Shown: positions 12,333-25,084 of the stretch, in pieces | How the letters are laid out: each line of letters opens with the position of its first letter | Position numbering within the stretch: the first letter of the stretch is position 1 | Origin: Vespula vulgaris | Lineage: Eukaryota > Arthropoda > Insecta > Hymenoptera > Vespidae | Length of the DNA: 64,000 nucleotides | Reading direction: 5' to 3' | Assembly: GCF_905475345.1 (NCBI RefSeq) | Contig: NC_066586.1 | Span: 10,604,400 to 10,668,399, forward strand | Made by a program: the position numbers and the translations under genes | Notes under the pieces: model-generated | Databases searched by the model: none | Seen by the model: only the letters and a program-made list of their open reading frames with translations | Told to the model about the DNA's origin: nothing

Positions 12333-12412
12333 CGTGTATATGTGTATGTATGTATATATATATATATATATATGCGTGCATGTGTGTGTACGTGTGTGCG
12401 TGTATATACATA
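12333..12412. repeat. Compound (TA)n/(TG)n microsatellite
   Basis: A TATG/TATA core followed by TG and CG variants (GTGTGTGTACGTGTGTGCG). Alternating purine-pyrimidine DNA like this can adopt Z-form; whether it does so here is not shown. Confidence 0.95.
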
Positions 12413-13708
12413 TTCGCGGCTGCCACGTAGCTTCTGAGCATAATTTAACGCGATACGTTGGGGTTCTGCTAACTTGCTTAGTGCAACCTCAAATAGAACC
12501 GTAGGTCGTGAAATTTCCTCCGGCGTTACGACCGGAACGACGAGGCTTCTCCTTCTCCAACCGATCCTCTTTTCCCTCTGGGCTACAGAAGAGCTCGTGA
12601 AGACCCTGTTAGTCGAAAGGATCGTTATCGAAAAATGTTGATCGATTTTCTTCAATCTCATTGATGAAAGAATCTAAAGTACGTTTTTTATGAAAACCAT
12701 GCATGAATTCCAACAAGCCTACCGTTTCAACGCTATCGTATTAGAATTAGATCAAAATCTTATCCATGTGTTGTTAAGCGATTACAATGATACGATATTC
12801 TTCGCTAAATCGTACTTAACATTTAGAATGGTAGTTACGACATTCCATAGTAATCAGGAATACAGGATAGGGTGGTTTGATACCAATGGGTGTAATTGTG
12901 GTTGACGTACTTAACGACCGATTACACACCGATATAACGACCCATTAACGGAATTATGTGCGGTTTAATACATCAACTGTCTGCTTGTCCTCCGTTTCTC
13001 GTCGCAATTTAACGCACTTACGAGATATCCCGTTGAATAGGATACGCCGTCGTTGTTATGCCCCACTAAACGCATAAAAGCCAAAATGGCTGAGCGAGTA
13101 ATTCGTTATTTTGAAAAATGAATCTTCACAAGTTCCAACGATACTAACAAACGAACTCATTGAATCGTCTAGCGGTAATTTACTTGGAAGTAATTTTCGA
13201 GACCAAAAAGCGAGAGCTTGTAATCTCGAATATAGAGCGACAACAATGAACGAATGACAACACGGTGGATTCTCTCTTTGGCTATGAACAACAGTAGCTG
13301 CTGGTGCTCGAGGGCGCTTTGGGGCCTATAATCATGCGTCTTGATTAGTGCTGCGCGCTCAGTGATCATCCCTGGCCTCTAATGCTTCTCTTCGGTTCGC
13401 TCCGATCCTCTACGATCCCCCTCTCATACTCGTCTCACATCTTCTAGCGTAGACCAAACTTACTAATATTCCTATCCTATCAGCTGACTCAACCGTGACT
13501 CCCGTAAAACTGAAAATTTACGATCCCATACGCTAATTCGAATCCTTCCGAACCAATTAGTTTCTTAGAGTGTAGTAACGTGAAAACTAATAAATGTTTC
13601 CTTTTAAAACTCTTATTTTCTCGAGAAATCCGAATTTTTTCTTATTTAATTGAGCGTGCCCACGAACAGTTGTAGTTGGTGCAAAGGGACTCTGTAGCAC
13701 ATAACGTG
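12413..13708. other. Unique DNA, no gene seen
   Basis: Includes a stretch (12900-13090) with several TTAA/TAAC words and a CATAAAAG word of the kind bound by posterior Hox proteins. No exon or RNA gene can be supported. Confidence 0.5.
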
Positions 13709-13723
13709 AAAGAGAGAGAGAGA

Positions 13724-13760
<37 letters not shown>
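13709..13760. repeat. (GA)n microsatellite
   Basis: About 25 GA units with one TAA interruption. The 156-codon minus-strand frame crossing it is repeat-driven. Confidence 0.95.
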
Positions 13761-16700
13761 GAAAGTCCTGGCAAAGCACAAGATTAAGCAAATCGACGGT
13801 CGGTCGGCGTTTAAGGTCCTAGTCAATGGCGCGGAAGAGACGCGGAAGGAGTAAGGCCGAGTAAGCAGGTTATAGCGGTGGTCCAAGCCACACACAGAGG
13901 CACAGATGGATAAGTAAGATAGAAACTGGTTTGGGTGGACCAAACTGATACAATTAGATGTGATCTTAACGCCATAACTCAGGGCTAATCTTGGGGTCTG
14001 CCGTGGCTGGGGTGAATCTAGCCTTCCGGCCAAGGTGTGACTCACTTCATTATTCATCCTGTTCTGCTACCGAGCCGCGATTATCGTTCGCTATCCAAAC
14101 CGGATGTACCTTCCATCCGACCTATCGAAGCAAACCGGTCGACCTTGTGTTCGCGATGGTCCGCGAATTCTATCGAATTCGTATACATTCACCCTGAAGA
14201 TTCAAGTAAGTTAGAACTGAACAAGTGAGGCAAGTTTATAGGATTCATTTAGATAAATGTTATCGATTTAATTGGAATACTTTTTCTGTTATTTAATTAC
14301 AAAGTAATTGATTGAAAATTAATTAATAAAGAAGATTCTTGCGTTAATAAAATATATTGGTTTTCCCAAATTTATTTTTTACCTTTCAGAAATAACATCC
14401 TTTTAAGAAGAACCGTGACACCTTTTTTTCTTTAATAAACCATAAACTTCATCCGCAACGAAAAGGAGATTGTACTAAAGTCTCGCCTATGACTGCCTTC
14501 CCCGGTTTTCTCTTTTTCTGTTATTGACTGAGTTCGTTTATGTACTCGCAGTTTACGATGCCACTAAAGTCACAGGAACGACACGGCTACCGACACCGGT
14601 CGGTTAAAAGTAAAACGCTACCCTTTGCCACGCCTCGGAGCCTCAGGTCCTTTCTTCTACTCGCGTCTTTCTTTCTCTTTTTTGCTCACTATAATACTTC
14701 CCCGTCAATCGAGTAAACGAGATTTTTTTTAACTTCTGACCTCGTTAAAAGAATAGGACCCAGCAGTACTGTAACGATTCTATATCCTTCGAAGAGATTC
14801 GACCCTTCTCACTTTCATTCTCGTCTCTTTTTCTTTACGATCTCAAATGCTTACTACTTTCCTACGTACGATTACTTTAGCAGCGAATATAAGTTTATCG
14901 AGGTATATGACTCATACCACGAGATAATTATAGAAATATTTTTCCGTGCAATAACGTGCTTCAAGAATCCAATAATAAAGATACATATCTGTGAGACTAG
15001 CTAACTTAGCGAATCACGCGAGATCAATTTGACTTGGTAGCAAGTTACATGAGTTGGAAGTACGCAACGATAATTTCTGACCCATTTACCCAAATGTAGC
15101 GAGTCTCCTCGTATGGAATCAAATATATTGGGCGGTTACTAAAGGGAAAAAGGAATTTCATAAGAAGATGGAGAAGAAGGACGGAACACGAAGTTAATCG
15201 CACGCAAGGAACGCTTCTACGCTTCCGCTCGATGCGGTTGCGTAAACTCTGCTTAGGCAAGGAAACCAGGAACGATAACGATCGGCCGCCCCTATCGTTG
15301 CTCGCATGCATGTGGAATATGATAGAGGTGTTACGCACACACGAGCCAACACATACGTTCTCGTACAAGAAACATGTCGTCTACGAATTTCAGTAAAACT
15401 ATACTTGGTCATCACCTTCGAACGTTCGGCAAAGGGTCTTTAACGGCAAGATAAATATATATATATAAGTACACAACAGCATATTTGCTGAGGTAAACGA
15501 GCGAGAAGTTTCTCCTTTACCTTTGGGCTTACTTTTAATTCCATTAGGTGGTATCGCTAGGTTGCTTTTCATCCCAAAAGGCCGTTTCTGACCTTCTATC
15601 GTCTCTCTTCTTCTTACCAACGGGATACGAAAGGATTCACGACTCTTCAACGAAAATGGAGAACAGAGATAGAGAAAAAGAGAGAGATTCGCTTAAACCT
15701 GGCAAGTTTGCCGCGGGCTAACTAAGCCCAATGACTAACCCTTTGAGGACGCAGTGTTATCCGTAGAAGAGATCTCTCGTGCTCAGGATCCGACCTCCTG
15801 GCAGACAACCAAAAACTTAATGAGCGCCGAGAGTCGACCTGACCTCGGTGTGGTGAACGCGGGAAACGCGATTAACAAGAATAGCCACGATTAACGATTC
15901 CGTTCCTTATCTTCATACCGGAACGTTTCAGGAGTTTGATGGTTTTCTCGATCGAAGAACTTTTTAGAGTCCCAAAGAGGCATTAATTAATATCTGTGAA
16001 CCATTCTTAAATCGTTTCCTTGATTCCTCATTTTCATTTCGCACAAATGAGGAAAATCGAATTTGTAGTGTTATCACAGATGCCTGTTTCTTGAGACAAT
16101 GCTAGAGATTTTTCCTCAGACGACGACTCAAACGCTGCTTCCAAGAGCGAAATTCGAGTCCTCCACTACCTGTGGCTTCACTTGTTCTCTACGACGAATA
16201 CGACAATGGCGCGAATTAGCGTCGTCGCCGCATACATACGTCATATCGTTTGTATCATCAGTACATTTGATGGCGCGTAAGGCACGGTAAGGCTGTCGTA
16301 TCCAATACGATTGTCGTCGTACGGAAACGGGTAGCCGCTTTGTGCCATCAGAATGATTATATTGCCGTAGTAACGTCAAGTTGTATGCGTATAGGGGGAG
16401 AAATCAACAGCCGTTGCACGCATCTCTGATATTCTCTTGATTGTCGAGTAACGTTTGTAAATCACAGAATTAATAGGAGCTTCTATAAATAAGACTAACG
16501 TTTTTTCCGTGTCTTTTCAAAAATCTGTAGATTTCCACGAGAAATTTCCACGAAGAGTCTTTCCCCTTAATCCAAGATCTTATCCCATCCCTATAGTCCT
16601 TTCAAAAGCGCGACGAGTGCTCGTGCCAGAATCGCTACGATCCTTCCCTCTTTTTCCTCCCTCTCTTTCTCTCTCTCTCCTGTTCTCTTCCTTCCAGTTC

Positions 16701-17025
16701 TTTATCAAGCCGCGAGAGAAACGTTTCGCGGTAACGCCAACGTCGTGCTGGCGGTCTGCTGGCTGTGAGTTGTATTTTTTTTACGATATTATTTATGATA
16801 TTAATTTCGCCCCGGTAACGCCGGCCCCACCGGGAGTTGTAAAGCGGACCGAGGTGCTTCTTCCCTCTTCCTGCGATATCATTGTCTTGAGCAGCGACGG
16901 CATATCCCAGACGTACGGAAGGGAAAGAAAGGGGTTCCACTAGAGCTTGTGAATAGTGGCCCTCTTCTGCAGAGCCATGCTGTAAGAGGAAGAGTCGTTG
17001 CCGGTGTTTTCGGATGAAAAGGAGG

Positions 17026-17027
<2 letters not shown>
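13761..17027. other. Unique DNA, no gene seen
   Basis: A donor-like word (CAA|GTAAGTT) near 14207 follows an open frame but has no good acceptor upstream. A CT-rich tract lies at 16641-16700. Frames of 144-157 codons (16509-17108) include Arg-Glu or Ser-Leu repeat runs and no domain. Confidence 0.5.
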
Positions 17028-17063
<36 letters not shown>

Positions 17064-17107
17064 CTCTCTCTTTCTCTCTTTCTTTCCTACTCTCACTCTC
17101 ACTCTCA
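17028..17107. repeat. (CT)n microsatellite with imperfect tail
   Basis: A pure CT run to 17060, then CTTT and CTCA variants. All overlapping frames are repeat translations. Confidence 0.95.
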
Positions 17108-20100
17108 ACTACGCAGTGAGAAGAGGATTTCCTCGCTCTCAACTGGCACTAGAAGTCCTCCTTCAGAAAGATCTCACGACGAACCGTGAAAATTCCATGA
17201 GGGTCGAGTGACATTCCTTCGAGTGTTTGGTAGAAATCTTCTTGCTAGATCTCGTTTAAGGTATTAAAGAAGGCAGTTTTATGTTTTACCATGACTTGTA
17301 CGAATAATAAAAATGAGATATTTATATATTGTTTTATTTGAGAGAACAACGTTAATCCGTTATAGAAATGCCAGGGATAAAAATTGGATCGAGAGATTGT
17401 TCTCCAATTGAGGCAGGGGAAGATTTAAAGTTTAGGGTACGGAAAGAAAAAGAAAGAGAAAGTAAATACGAGTTCTTGGGATAAGCAAAATTTAAAAGCG
17501 TTTCCTCTCGTCTTCCAAATTACTTTCCGGAGGCAAAAAAAAAAAGGAAGACAGGACGGAGGAGCGCGAAACCGAATGATAGGCCACAAAATAAAAGGCG
17601 AGCGAGCTTGCGCCTCGTTTGCCACTAAAAGCTCAAAGCCACATTAATCTCAGTAATTACGTCACCTCTGCTTATACCCTGCGGAAGTCTTGCGGTCGAA
17701 AACCGTTTCCGGAAATTCTCGTCGTGTTCGAGAACAAAGCAAACACGATCCCAGAGTAAGATCTTCGTCATCTTTAATTTTCTTTACTTTCTTAGTTAGA
17801 TTTTTTATTTTCTTTCGATTATATGATTACTTAACAATAATTTCTACATAAACAAGGAATCGCACATGAATACAATTTACCTTTACTGTTTTGTACAAAA
17901 AAGAAGATTCAACTCGAAGCTGTCCTTGTTCGTAGAACGTTTCCAAGCCTTGCTTTTCCCTGTGGAAGGGAAAGAGGCTTGCGCGAGGAAGCGTTATGGT
18001 AGACCGCAAAACCAACAAACGATATGCGTCAGGAGACTATGGTAGAACATATCGTAGGTATCCTACTACAAAATTGGTTTCCAACAATTTACTATCAAAC
18101 CCAAAATCGTCTTTCCTATTTACAAATAAACATTGTACTTTAGTTATATTTTCATTCACTCTCAAGCCAGGCGAATTAGAAATTTCAAGTATTAATATTG
18201 ATATACGTGTAGGAATATAGATATGTATATACGAAGGAGAGAAATTTGGAACTGATACGTTTCGAAGGGAATCATCTCTGAAGCAACGATAGCATAGCCT
18301 AATCACAGAGTCAGCTAATATAATGACTAGGTGGTGCGCGCAAGAGCAAACGACGGCGATGGCCCGGAGCTATTCCTCCATCGGTGTGAGAAATCGGTTC
18401 AGGTATCGTTTACCGCATCGAACGTCGCTCGGTTTAACGTTAATTCGACTTACGGTTAAATAGTTTAAACGTACAATATCTTTCGAGTAGAAAATTATTT
18501 AAATAATAATGTTATAAAAACCAAACGTAAAGTCATACAAAGATACGTTTGTTGCTGTAAAAAGATCCAATATCTAAAGCTTTGTCAAGCATTGTTCGAC
18601 GATACCGTATCAAAATAATCGTTATCTTCGATTTATCAAAAGAGCCAAGAAAAAGAGATTTCTCTAACTCTCTCGCAAGTTGCGTCCTCTCGTAGACTAC
18701 AAGACGTACAGTCAATTTTGAAGCCATCTGGTCTTGGTATTTCGTATCTCGGTTCCCTTAAGGGCCTGTCCTCGGGGCAACGGTCAGCCGTTGCGGTCAA
18801 CTACACAGCTTGTCTGACTCGCCTTCGTGCTTCGGGTCCTTTGGTGATTAACGAGAGGTCAAACCTACCGCCACCCGAAGCGCGAGCAAATACTCTCTCT
18901 CGTGAAATTGAGTTCCAAAGCGAGTCCTGATTGAGGTACCCGCCATTGCGACCATGACGAGCCTGACGGAGCACAAGGGATACCTTCGAATGATACCATG
19001 AAAAAACTCGAAATTCGAAAAGTTTTTTGGAGTAAGAAACTTGATAAAAATGACTCCTAGCAATTACTAAAGATCCGAATGAATAAAAGAAAGCAATGTA
19101 TTCCTTGACTGATCAATCTAATACCTACGATTCGCGCTTAGAGACGAAGAAATATCAGAACGAAGAGCGTATATTCGTTAGCGAGTAGTTCGAAGACGAG
19201 AGTTTATTAGTCAATACAGAATACTTACTGTCACATCCTATCGGAATAAGTGTCCACCAAAAGAAAGAGGTTCGTGCGAGCTCGGCACTTTATCGGATTA
19301 GTCAGTCGCGGTAAAAGCGTTCTGGAATAAGCGCCCCAGCAATCCGTTAATTCGCTCGGACTGCTTCGCCTTTTTCTTTCGCGTTGATATTAATCGGCCG
19401 GAGCATCCACAACTATCTCCTAGTCTCCGAAAGTATCCTCTTTCTTGTCGTATTGGATATTACTGACCGACGTGTAACTCAAATTATTATATGCTTCGAT
19501 TCTCTTCCTAATTTGATTTGTTTTCTCATTGCAAAAAAAAAAAGAAAAAAGATATATACGTGTTTAAATTTGAAGCATGGTCCAGCACAAACATAAACGA
19601 AAGTTTTTTCGCGCGGAAGCTTTTTTTCGGGGCATAAACTCGAGACAAACTTTTTTCAAATGCGGGAATTGTTTATTCAGAGTTGTATCAGCGGTGTTGA
19701 TCGCAAGTAGGAGAAGCATGAGTGGGTGGTGTAGAAGGAAAATGGGGACGAGGAGATGGTGGAGAAAGACGGGAAGGCGCAGGAAAGCGAGAGAGCCGCG
19801 TGAATAGCGCTTCCGGTGGGACGGCGAGTGAGGTCCGCAGGGTTTCGCAGACTCCTGCATCCGGTCCAGCATCCGGCGTTGCTACCCTATCGAAAACCGG
19901 GCCCGGATCTCGCAGTGTTCGTCGTCCACCCCCGACGACGACGACGATGACGACGAATATCTCTCTTTCTCTCTCTTTCCTTTTCTCTGTCCAGCCAGTC
20001 CAGAGTTGGAGTCTCGCGTACGGCGTACCCACTGGCGTTCGTTAATTAAGATATCGATTCTTATTGTCCGCACGGCTGCCGAGTCGAGCGGACGTCCTGC

Positions 20101-20481
20101 CCGGCGCCCGATTTCACGCCCACGATCCACGTTACTTCTTCATGAGAACCAATCCACCATGTTAACGGGCCCTCTCTTTCCTCGCATCCAAGTCTTCGCC
20201 GTTACGCTTGGCTACTTCGACTCGACGTATAATTCATTGATTTTCTTCAATTCGAAAATTGTCAACGATTTTCGGCAAGATGCTTGAAATTTCAAAGAAA
20301 GAAAGAATATACCGTATATATAAGTAAAAAAAACTTGACGACAACATGGCACGCGACTGCTCGAGGGTTGATTTTCTCCGAACCATCTGTGAAAAACCTC
20401 GAGAAGGGAAAGATCGTAAAGGATGACCAGGGTTGTCACCTGATATATATCTTTATGGTCGCCCGAGCGAGCCCTCTTTAC
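17108..20481. other. Unique DNA, no gene seen
   Basis: Holds A runs near 17526 and 19532, and a (CGA)n stretch at 19934-19957 inside a GC-rich block (19690-20110). It also has scattered short frames without domain content. The GC-rich block encodes overlapping frames on both strands, which is expected of CpG-rich DNA that avoids stops. Confidence 0.5.
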
Positions 20482-20514
<33 letters not shown>

Positions 20515-20515
20515 A
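20482..20515. repeat. (CT)n microsatellite
   Basis: CT units with one TGT interruption. Confidence 0.95.
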
Positions 20516-21923
20516 CTCGAAGGGTCTTTTCCACTATCCAAAACGGACCTTTCCCGGGTTCTCCTCACGGAGGTGCTACCACCGTTGACTTGCTATGAAC
20601 GAGCGTGTAAAAAGCGTTGTGGAAGAGGGAGATCGCGTAATTATGAGGATTAATCTTAAGTCCCGTAAAGTCCACCACTTGTGGAGCTCGTTCCCCTCTC
20701 TATGTCGCGATACCTCGTTCTTCTCTCAATTCTTGTTTTGGATAAACTGAGAAAGAGAGTTCTGTCAAAGAACCCAGCGAATCGGTAATCTTAAGATTCG
20801 CTAAAAATGAAACTTTAACAGATTTAAAATATATGAAAGTATATATAAGAAAAAGTATACAACTGTAATAGTAATTTCGAAACTCTTAGCGCATGATTCT
20901 TCTAATATCTGTAACATTCCCACGATGATTCCTTTACCCTTCATCTCTTTTACATCTCGAGCACAGAGGTACCATGGAGTAGGTACGTACGTATGTAGAA
21001 TGTCGAAGCTACAGGTGTCAGCGAGAGCAGTATTTTTCAGTGAGCTCGCTCAGGGTATGGGCTATAGAGGAAGAGAGCGTAGGGTAAAGAGCAGACAGAA
21101 AAGGGATGAGGAACTGAAAGAGGGAGCTAGAAAGAGAGAGAGAGAAAGAGAGAAAAAGACGTTTCACCGCGGTAGGGTAGCAGAGTGCCGGCACGCACGT
21201 TGAATCTGCTAAACGTTCTCGCTCGTGCGTGAAATGCCTCGATATCACTGTTTTATTTCGACTCGTTCGTTCGTCGTTGCTCTTTCGCTCCCATGCAATT
21301 CCATCCTTTTTACCCTCATCCCGTTTACCACGACCGTTCGCGTACGCAACCCTTTCTCTCTCTTTGTCATTTACTCTCTTTTCATCCTCGTGTTCGCTCG
21401 TGCAGATTTGATGACCCTTCGACGCGATTTGTTCGATCATTGAAAACTCTCCGCGATTAATTACTCCTCCGTAGTTTTTTGCGGTTAACTCGATAGGATT
21501 CAAACGAATGGAAACGTCCTCGAAATCAAACGAAGCCCCATGAATTTGTTTAAAGAACTTACAAATGTCCTTTGAAACATATTACTTTTCAAAGTGGCAC
21601 TCAGCTTTTAACAAAATAATCCAGGTTATTCGAAGGCTAGCTACGCAATATGAGAAAAGTAAACTTGTCGACGGTATCCTGTCTCTTTTTCTCATAATTA
21701 GGATATTTGCGTTTGACGGGGAACACGGTGAGATAATGAAACGTCGATGAAAAAAGTCGACGAGTCGATAAATCGTAGAATGGCTCCTTCGGGCGATTTA
21801 ATTAATAATTATCGGTCCGAAAACGAACGCCTAGGCACAATGGCGATACTTCCTCCTTGGGTAATCCTCGGAAGATTAACGAGCCCGTACCGTCAGAGTA
21901 TCCTCTCCCTCCTTCTCTTTCAT

Positions 21924-21924
<1 letters not shown>
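20516..21924. other. Unique DNA, GA tract, no gene seen
   Basis: A GA-rich tract lies at 21130-21159. The 161-codon minus-strand frame here (21018-21503) is partly repeat-driven and shows no domain. Confidence 0.5.

Positions 21925-21992
<68 letters not shown>
21925..21992. repeat. (CT)n microsatellite
   Basis: About 33 CT units with a single TTT interruption; one of the longer arrays in the window. Confidence 0.97.
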
Positions 21993-21996
<4 letters not shown>

Positions 21997-24490
21997 TCTC
22001 TCTTCCTTTCTCAGCTCTCTCTTGTAGCCACAAGACGCCAGGGCGCGCCTTGCGGTGGTTGCGGCAAGAACCCCTCGCCGTACCGCATTAACGCAATTAT
22101 GAATTTGTCGCGTTGGGATCTGACAATACAAGATGTCGCTACCATTCCCCTGCCACGTACCTCTCCTACCTCTTGTCGCTACATGGTCCCTCGCCTATGT
22201 CTTCCATGTCGACACTAAAACCAATGCTAAATCCTATAAATATAACTTGCAGAAGGTAACACTTAAACAGAATGAACGAACAAAAGACAAAGACTTCTTC
22301 ATTGACGTTTTACTCCAAGTCGAAGAAAATTCTTGAGTTGTTCAGTAAATCACGGATCAACGGATATATTATAAAATAACCTGATTATATTTCGAACGTT
22401 ATTGTTTCAATGCTCCTTCATGTAATTGAATGAATCGACTTTCCTGCATATTTGTTTTCTAACCGGAAGATGGAAGAGCAAATATAGTTTTGAGTAACCC
22501 TAACTTAATTTCCAAAGGGTGTCTCGGCGATAGTAGCAGCATTGGTTGCAACTAGTAGGAATAGTAGGAGCAATAACAGCAGCTAAAAGCAAGAGGAGTA
22601 GTAATGACGAAGATAGTAATGGTGTACAGAATAAGAGAGGAAAGAGAGAGCTACCCGAAAGCGGTACCATGCGGTAGCATAGAAGGGGTCAAACGAGAGG
22701 ATCATTGCGGCTCTCCACAGGCAACTGCTGCAACCGACTCCTCGCGACAAATTCCTCCTAGCTCGACAGCTCTCTCGTCTGCTCTCTTCGTGTACTTTCC
22801 ATTCTCTTGGCCACATCGAACCGGACTATCTCCTCCATACCTACTACCTATCTATCTACCTTTATACATCAACCATTTTCGTACACTTTGACTCTCCAGC
22901 AGGAGTTTACACTGCGCGAGAAAATCAATCGACCTAACGACCGACAGAACAGCCGAGCCATGCAAGAAACCAAGGCTACCCTTCCCCTTTCCCTTCTACC
23001 CTCTTTCTACTCCTTCAACGGATCGGAGTCTGCTACGTATAGGGAAATGGGCTGGCTGGTCTAAGCACAGAGCTCGGACGATGAGCTGTAGGAGAGTGCC
23101 TAGGTCGACCCTTAATATCGTAAGAGCTGAATCCACGCAAACAACCCGTACGGTCCTAACGTAACCTTCGGTTAAGCACTGGAAAGCCCCTGGTGTGTTG
23201 CCGCTTCGACCGCCGCTGGCCCTATTATCGCTGCTAACTAATAAGGGACCTAATTGAAACGTCGGCCTTTTGTTTTCGATACTCGACCAAAGGTCCAGAG
23301 GTTATACCATCTCGAGACCGTCTGAGACCATTCGAGCAATGGCCACTCCATCGAAATGTGGCTTCGAGTACGAATCATTTGCCCAGTATGTGGAGATAAT
23401 TCTCGATTTGCCCTTTCTTTTCACTAATCCGCCCACTTGTTCAAATTCTCGGAAGTGACGATATATCGTGAATGTTGCTGAACCTCCACGAATAATGATT
23501 TTGTTATATTCACGAAATCCCTATAATGTCCATGACTATTTTCTGTTGAAAGCCGACGAAAGTTGGAAAAAGTTTGATGAAAGTAATGACTAGAGTAGAT
23601 CGCTTTTAGTAGCCTTCATGCACTTCGTCGTACTTAATCGTCGACGCTGTCGCCGCTCTATCTTCACAACGACGAATACGAAGACTTATGTATTTTGTAT
23701 TCTACACGTACCAACGTATTACGCTGGCTTACTCGATGCCCACACGATATAGTTGGATATTATTCCTGGTGGACGCAATCATATTAGTTTCCGAAGTTAT
23801 TAGAATATTTATGCGAACCCGTCGCGAGGTTATGTATGATAGCAGGGCCTTGCCCTCTCTTCTGTCTCGCGGCATCGAATCACCCACCACCGTTCTCGTC
23901 GTTGTCATCGACCACCAGAAACCCCTATCGGGGTAGTCGAGCTCTGACTATCGTAGAAAAGAACTCTTAGAATGATCTGGAAAATCGTTCCCGACGATTG
24001 CCATTTTCCCATGTAATTTTTCTTTGATATTTCTTTCTTTTGATTTTGTAATCAAAGGAATTTATTCGAAAATTCTTCGAATCGATGTTTGACACTATCT
24101 TGCTAAAGAAAGAAGAGAGAAAGAGAGAGAAAGAGAGAGAAAACAGTTTTTTCTCAGAAAACTTTTACTATTCTCCAATGTTCCTTACGTAACTTCGAAG
24201 CACTGAAGCACGAGACGAGATATTCCAGCGTTACGATATTAAACGCTAGAAGAGTAGTTCTTCCACGACGCAGAAAACTTTCCGCTCGCACGAGAGGGAA
24301 ACGAGAAAAAGACGATCGAGGGAGTGTTGCTCGGAGAGCAAGACGAAAGTGCTCGTCTGTGGAGACCGACGGAGGCGACGGCGAATATTCCAAGGATTTT
24401 TATAGACGCCGTTGAAAAAAAAATATGCTATTTTTGGAAGCTTTAAAACAAAAACTGGCAAAAAGAGAGTTGTGATGGTAGAAAGCTTAC
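21993..24490. other. Unique DNA, no gene seen
   Basis: At 22045-22065 there are two TGCGG(T) words resembling Runt/RUNX sites. From 22533 to 22620 there are irregular AGC/AGT triplets. A GA tract lies at 24111-24142. No other supported feature. Confidence 0.5.
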
Positions 24491-24581
24491 CTTGTTGGCG
24501 TGGGTTTAGACAAGCTGCTCGCGAGATAGATTGTTGTGGATCTTCCAAAAGTCCACTCTGCCGTGTTTTGCTCAAGTACAA
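24491..24581 (-). CDS. Candidate internal exon of an unidentified minus-strand gene
   Basis: This 91-base segment has near-ideal splice signals on the minus strand. The acceptor is CTTCTTATTTCAG and the donor is CAACAAG|GTAAGC. Two frames are open across it. The phase-0 frame contains KTRQSGLLEDPQQSISRAAC. The frame accepting a phase-1 upstream exon contains EQNTAEWTFGRSTTIY. The third frame stops early. I do not recognise either peptide. A 91-base length shifts phase, so a coding role would need compatible neighbours. An untranslated exon is equally possible. This is the best splice-bounded segment I found, but no homology supports it. Confidence 0.3.
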
Positions 24582-25037
24582 CTGAAATAAGAAGTGGTGT
24601 AACGTTAGTACATCGTATTGAATTAATTTACAAGTTAAATAAGAATACAATTTGATTAGATCTGTCGAAACATATCGATCCCGTTATATTCCCTTTAAAA
24701 GATTATTTCTAAGTCTTCGTTGCTTAAGTCCTTATCAATAAATAAAAAACATTTTGTGATGGAAGTCTCACGAAGCAAGCTTTTTTCTGTCATCGTCGAG
24801 CTTCTTTTACGATTTCGCCCTCGCGTTTTGTCTCGACTTTAGCCTCTTTCGCCAATAAGGAAGTCCCTAGTCGTCCGATCATAGGATTTGGGTATCCCGA
24901 TCACGTGCCAAGGGTGAACCATCTCCTTTAATATCAGGAGCAATTCGGACTCGCCTCCGTATAAAATAAAGGGCTGACATGCGAGCATGGTACGGAGGAG
25001 GGAGCAAAGGAAGAGTAAGTGCGACGGGGATGCTCGC
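24582..25037. other. Unique DNA with a TATA-like word
   Basis: TATAAAATA occurs at 24960-24968, about 55 bases before a donor-like GTAAGT near 25015. That is the layout of a possible short plus-strand first exon, but nothing downstream was found to support it. Confidence 0.25.
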
Positions 25038-25084
25038 ACGAGCGAGCGAGCGAGCGAGTGAACGAACGAACGAATACGAGCGAG
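25038..25084. repeat. (GAGC)n/(GAAC)n tetranucleotide array
   Basis: About five GAGC units, then four GAAC units, then GAGC again: a short compound repeat rich in CpG. Confidence 0.85.

Noticed and set aside
16276..16296. TAAGGCACGG resembling the start of miR-124
   Set aside because: The match stops after nine bases, and no hairpin partner is visible.
21018..21503. 161-codon minus-strand open frame
   Set aside because: Contains repeat-driven Ser/Leu and Arg/Glu/Lys runs, no domain, and no splice context.
24960..25020. TATA box plus donor as a promoter and first exon on the plus strand
   Set aside because: TATAAAA is common in AT-containing DNA, and no downstream exon or initiator supports it.
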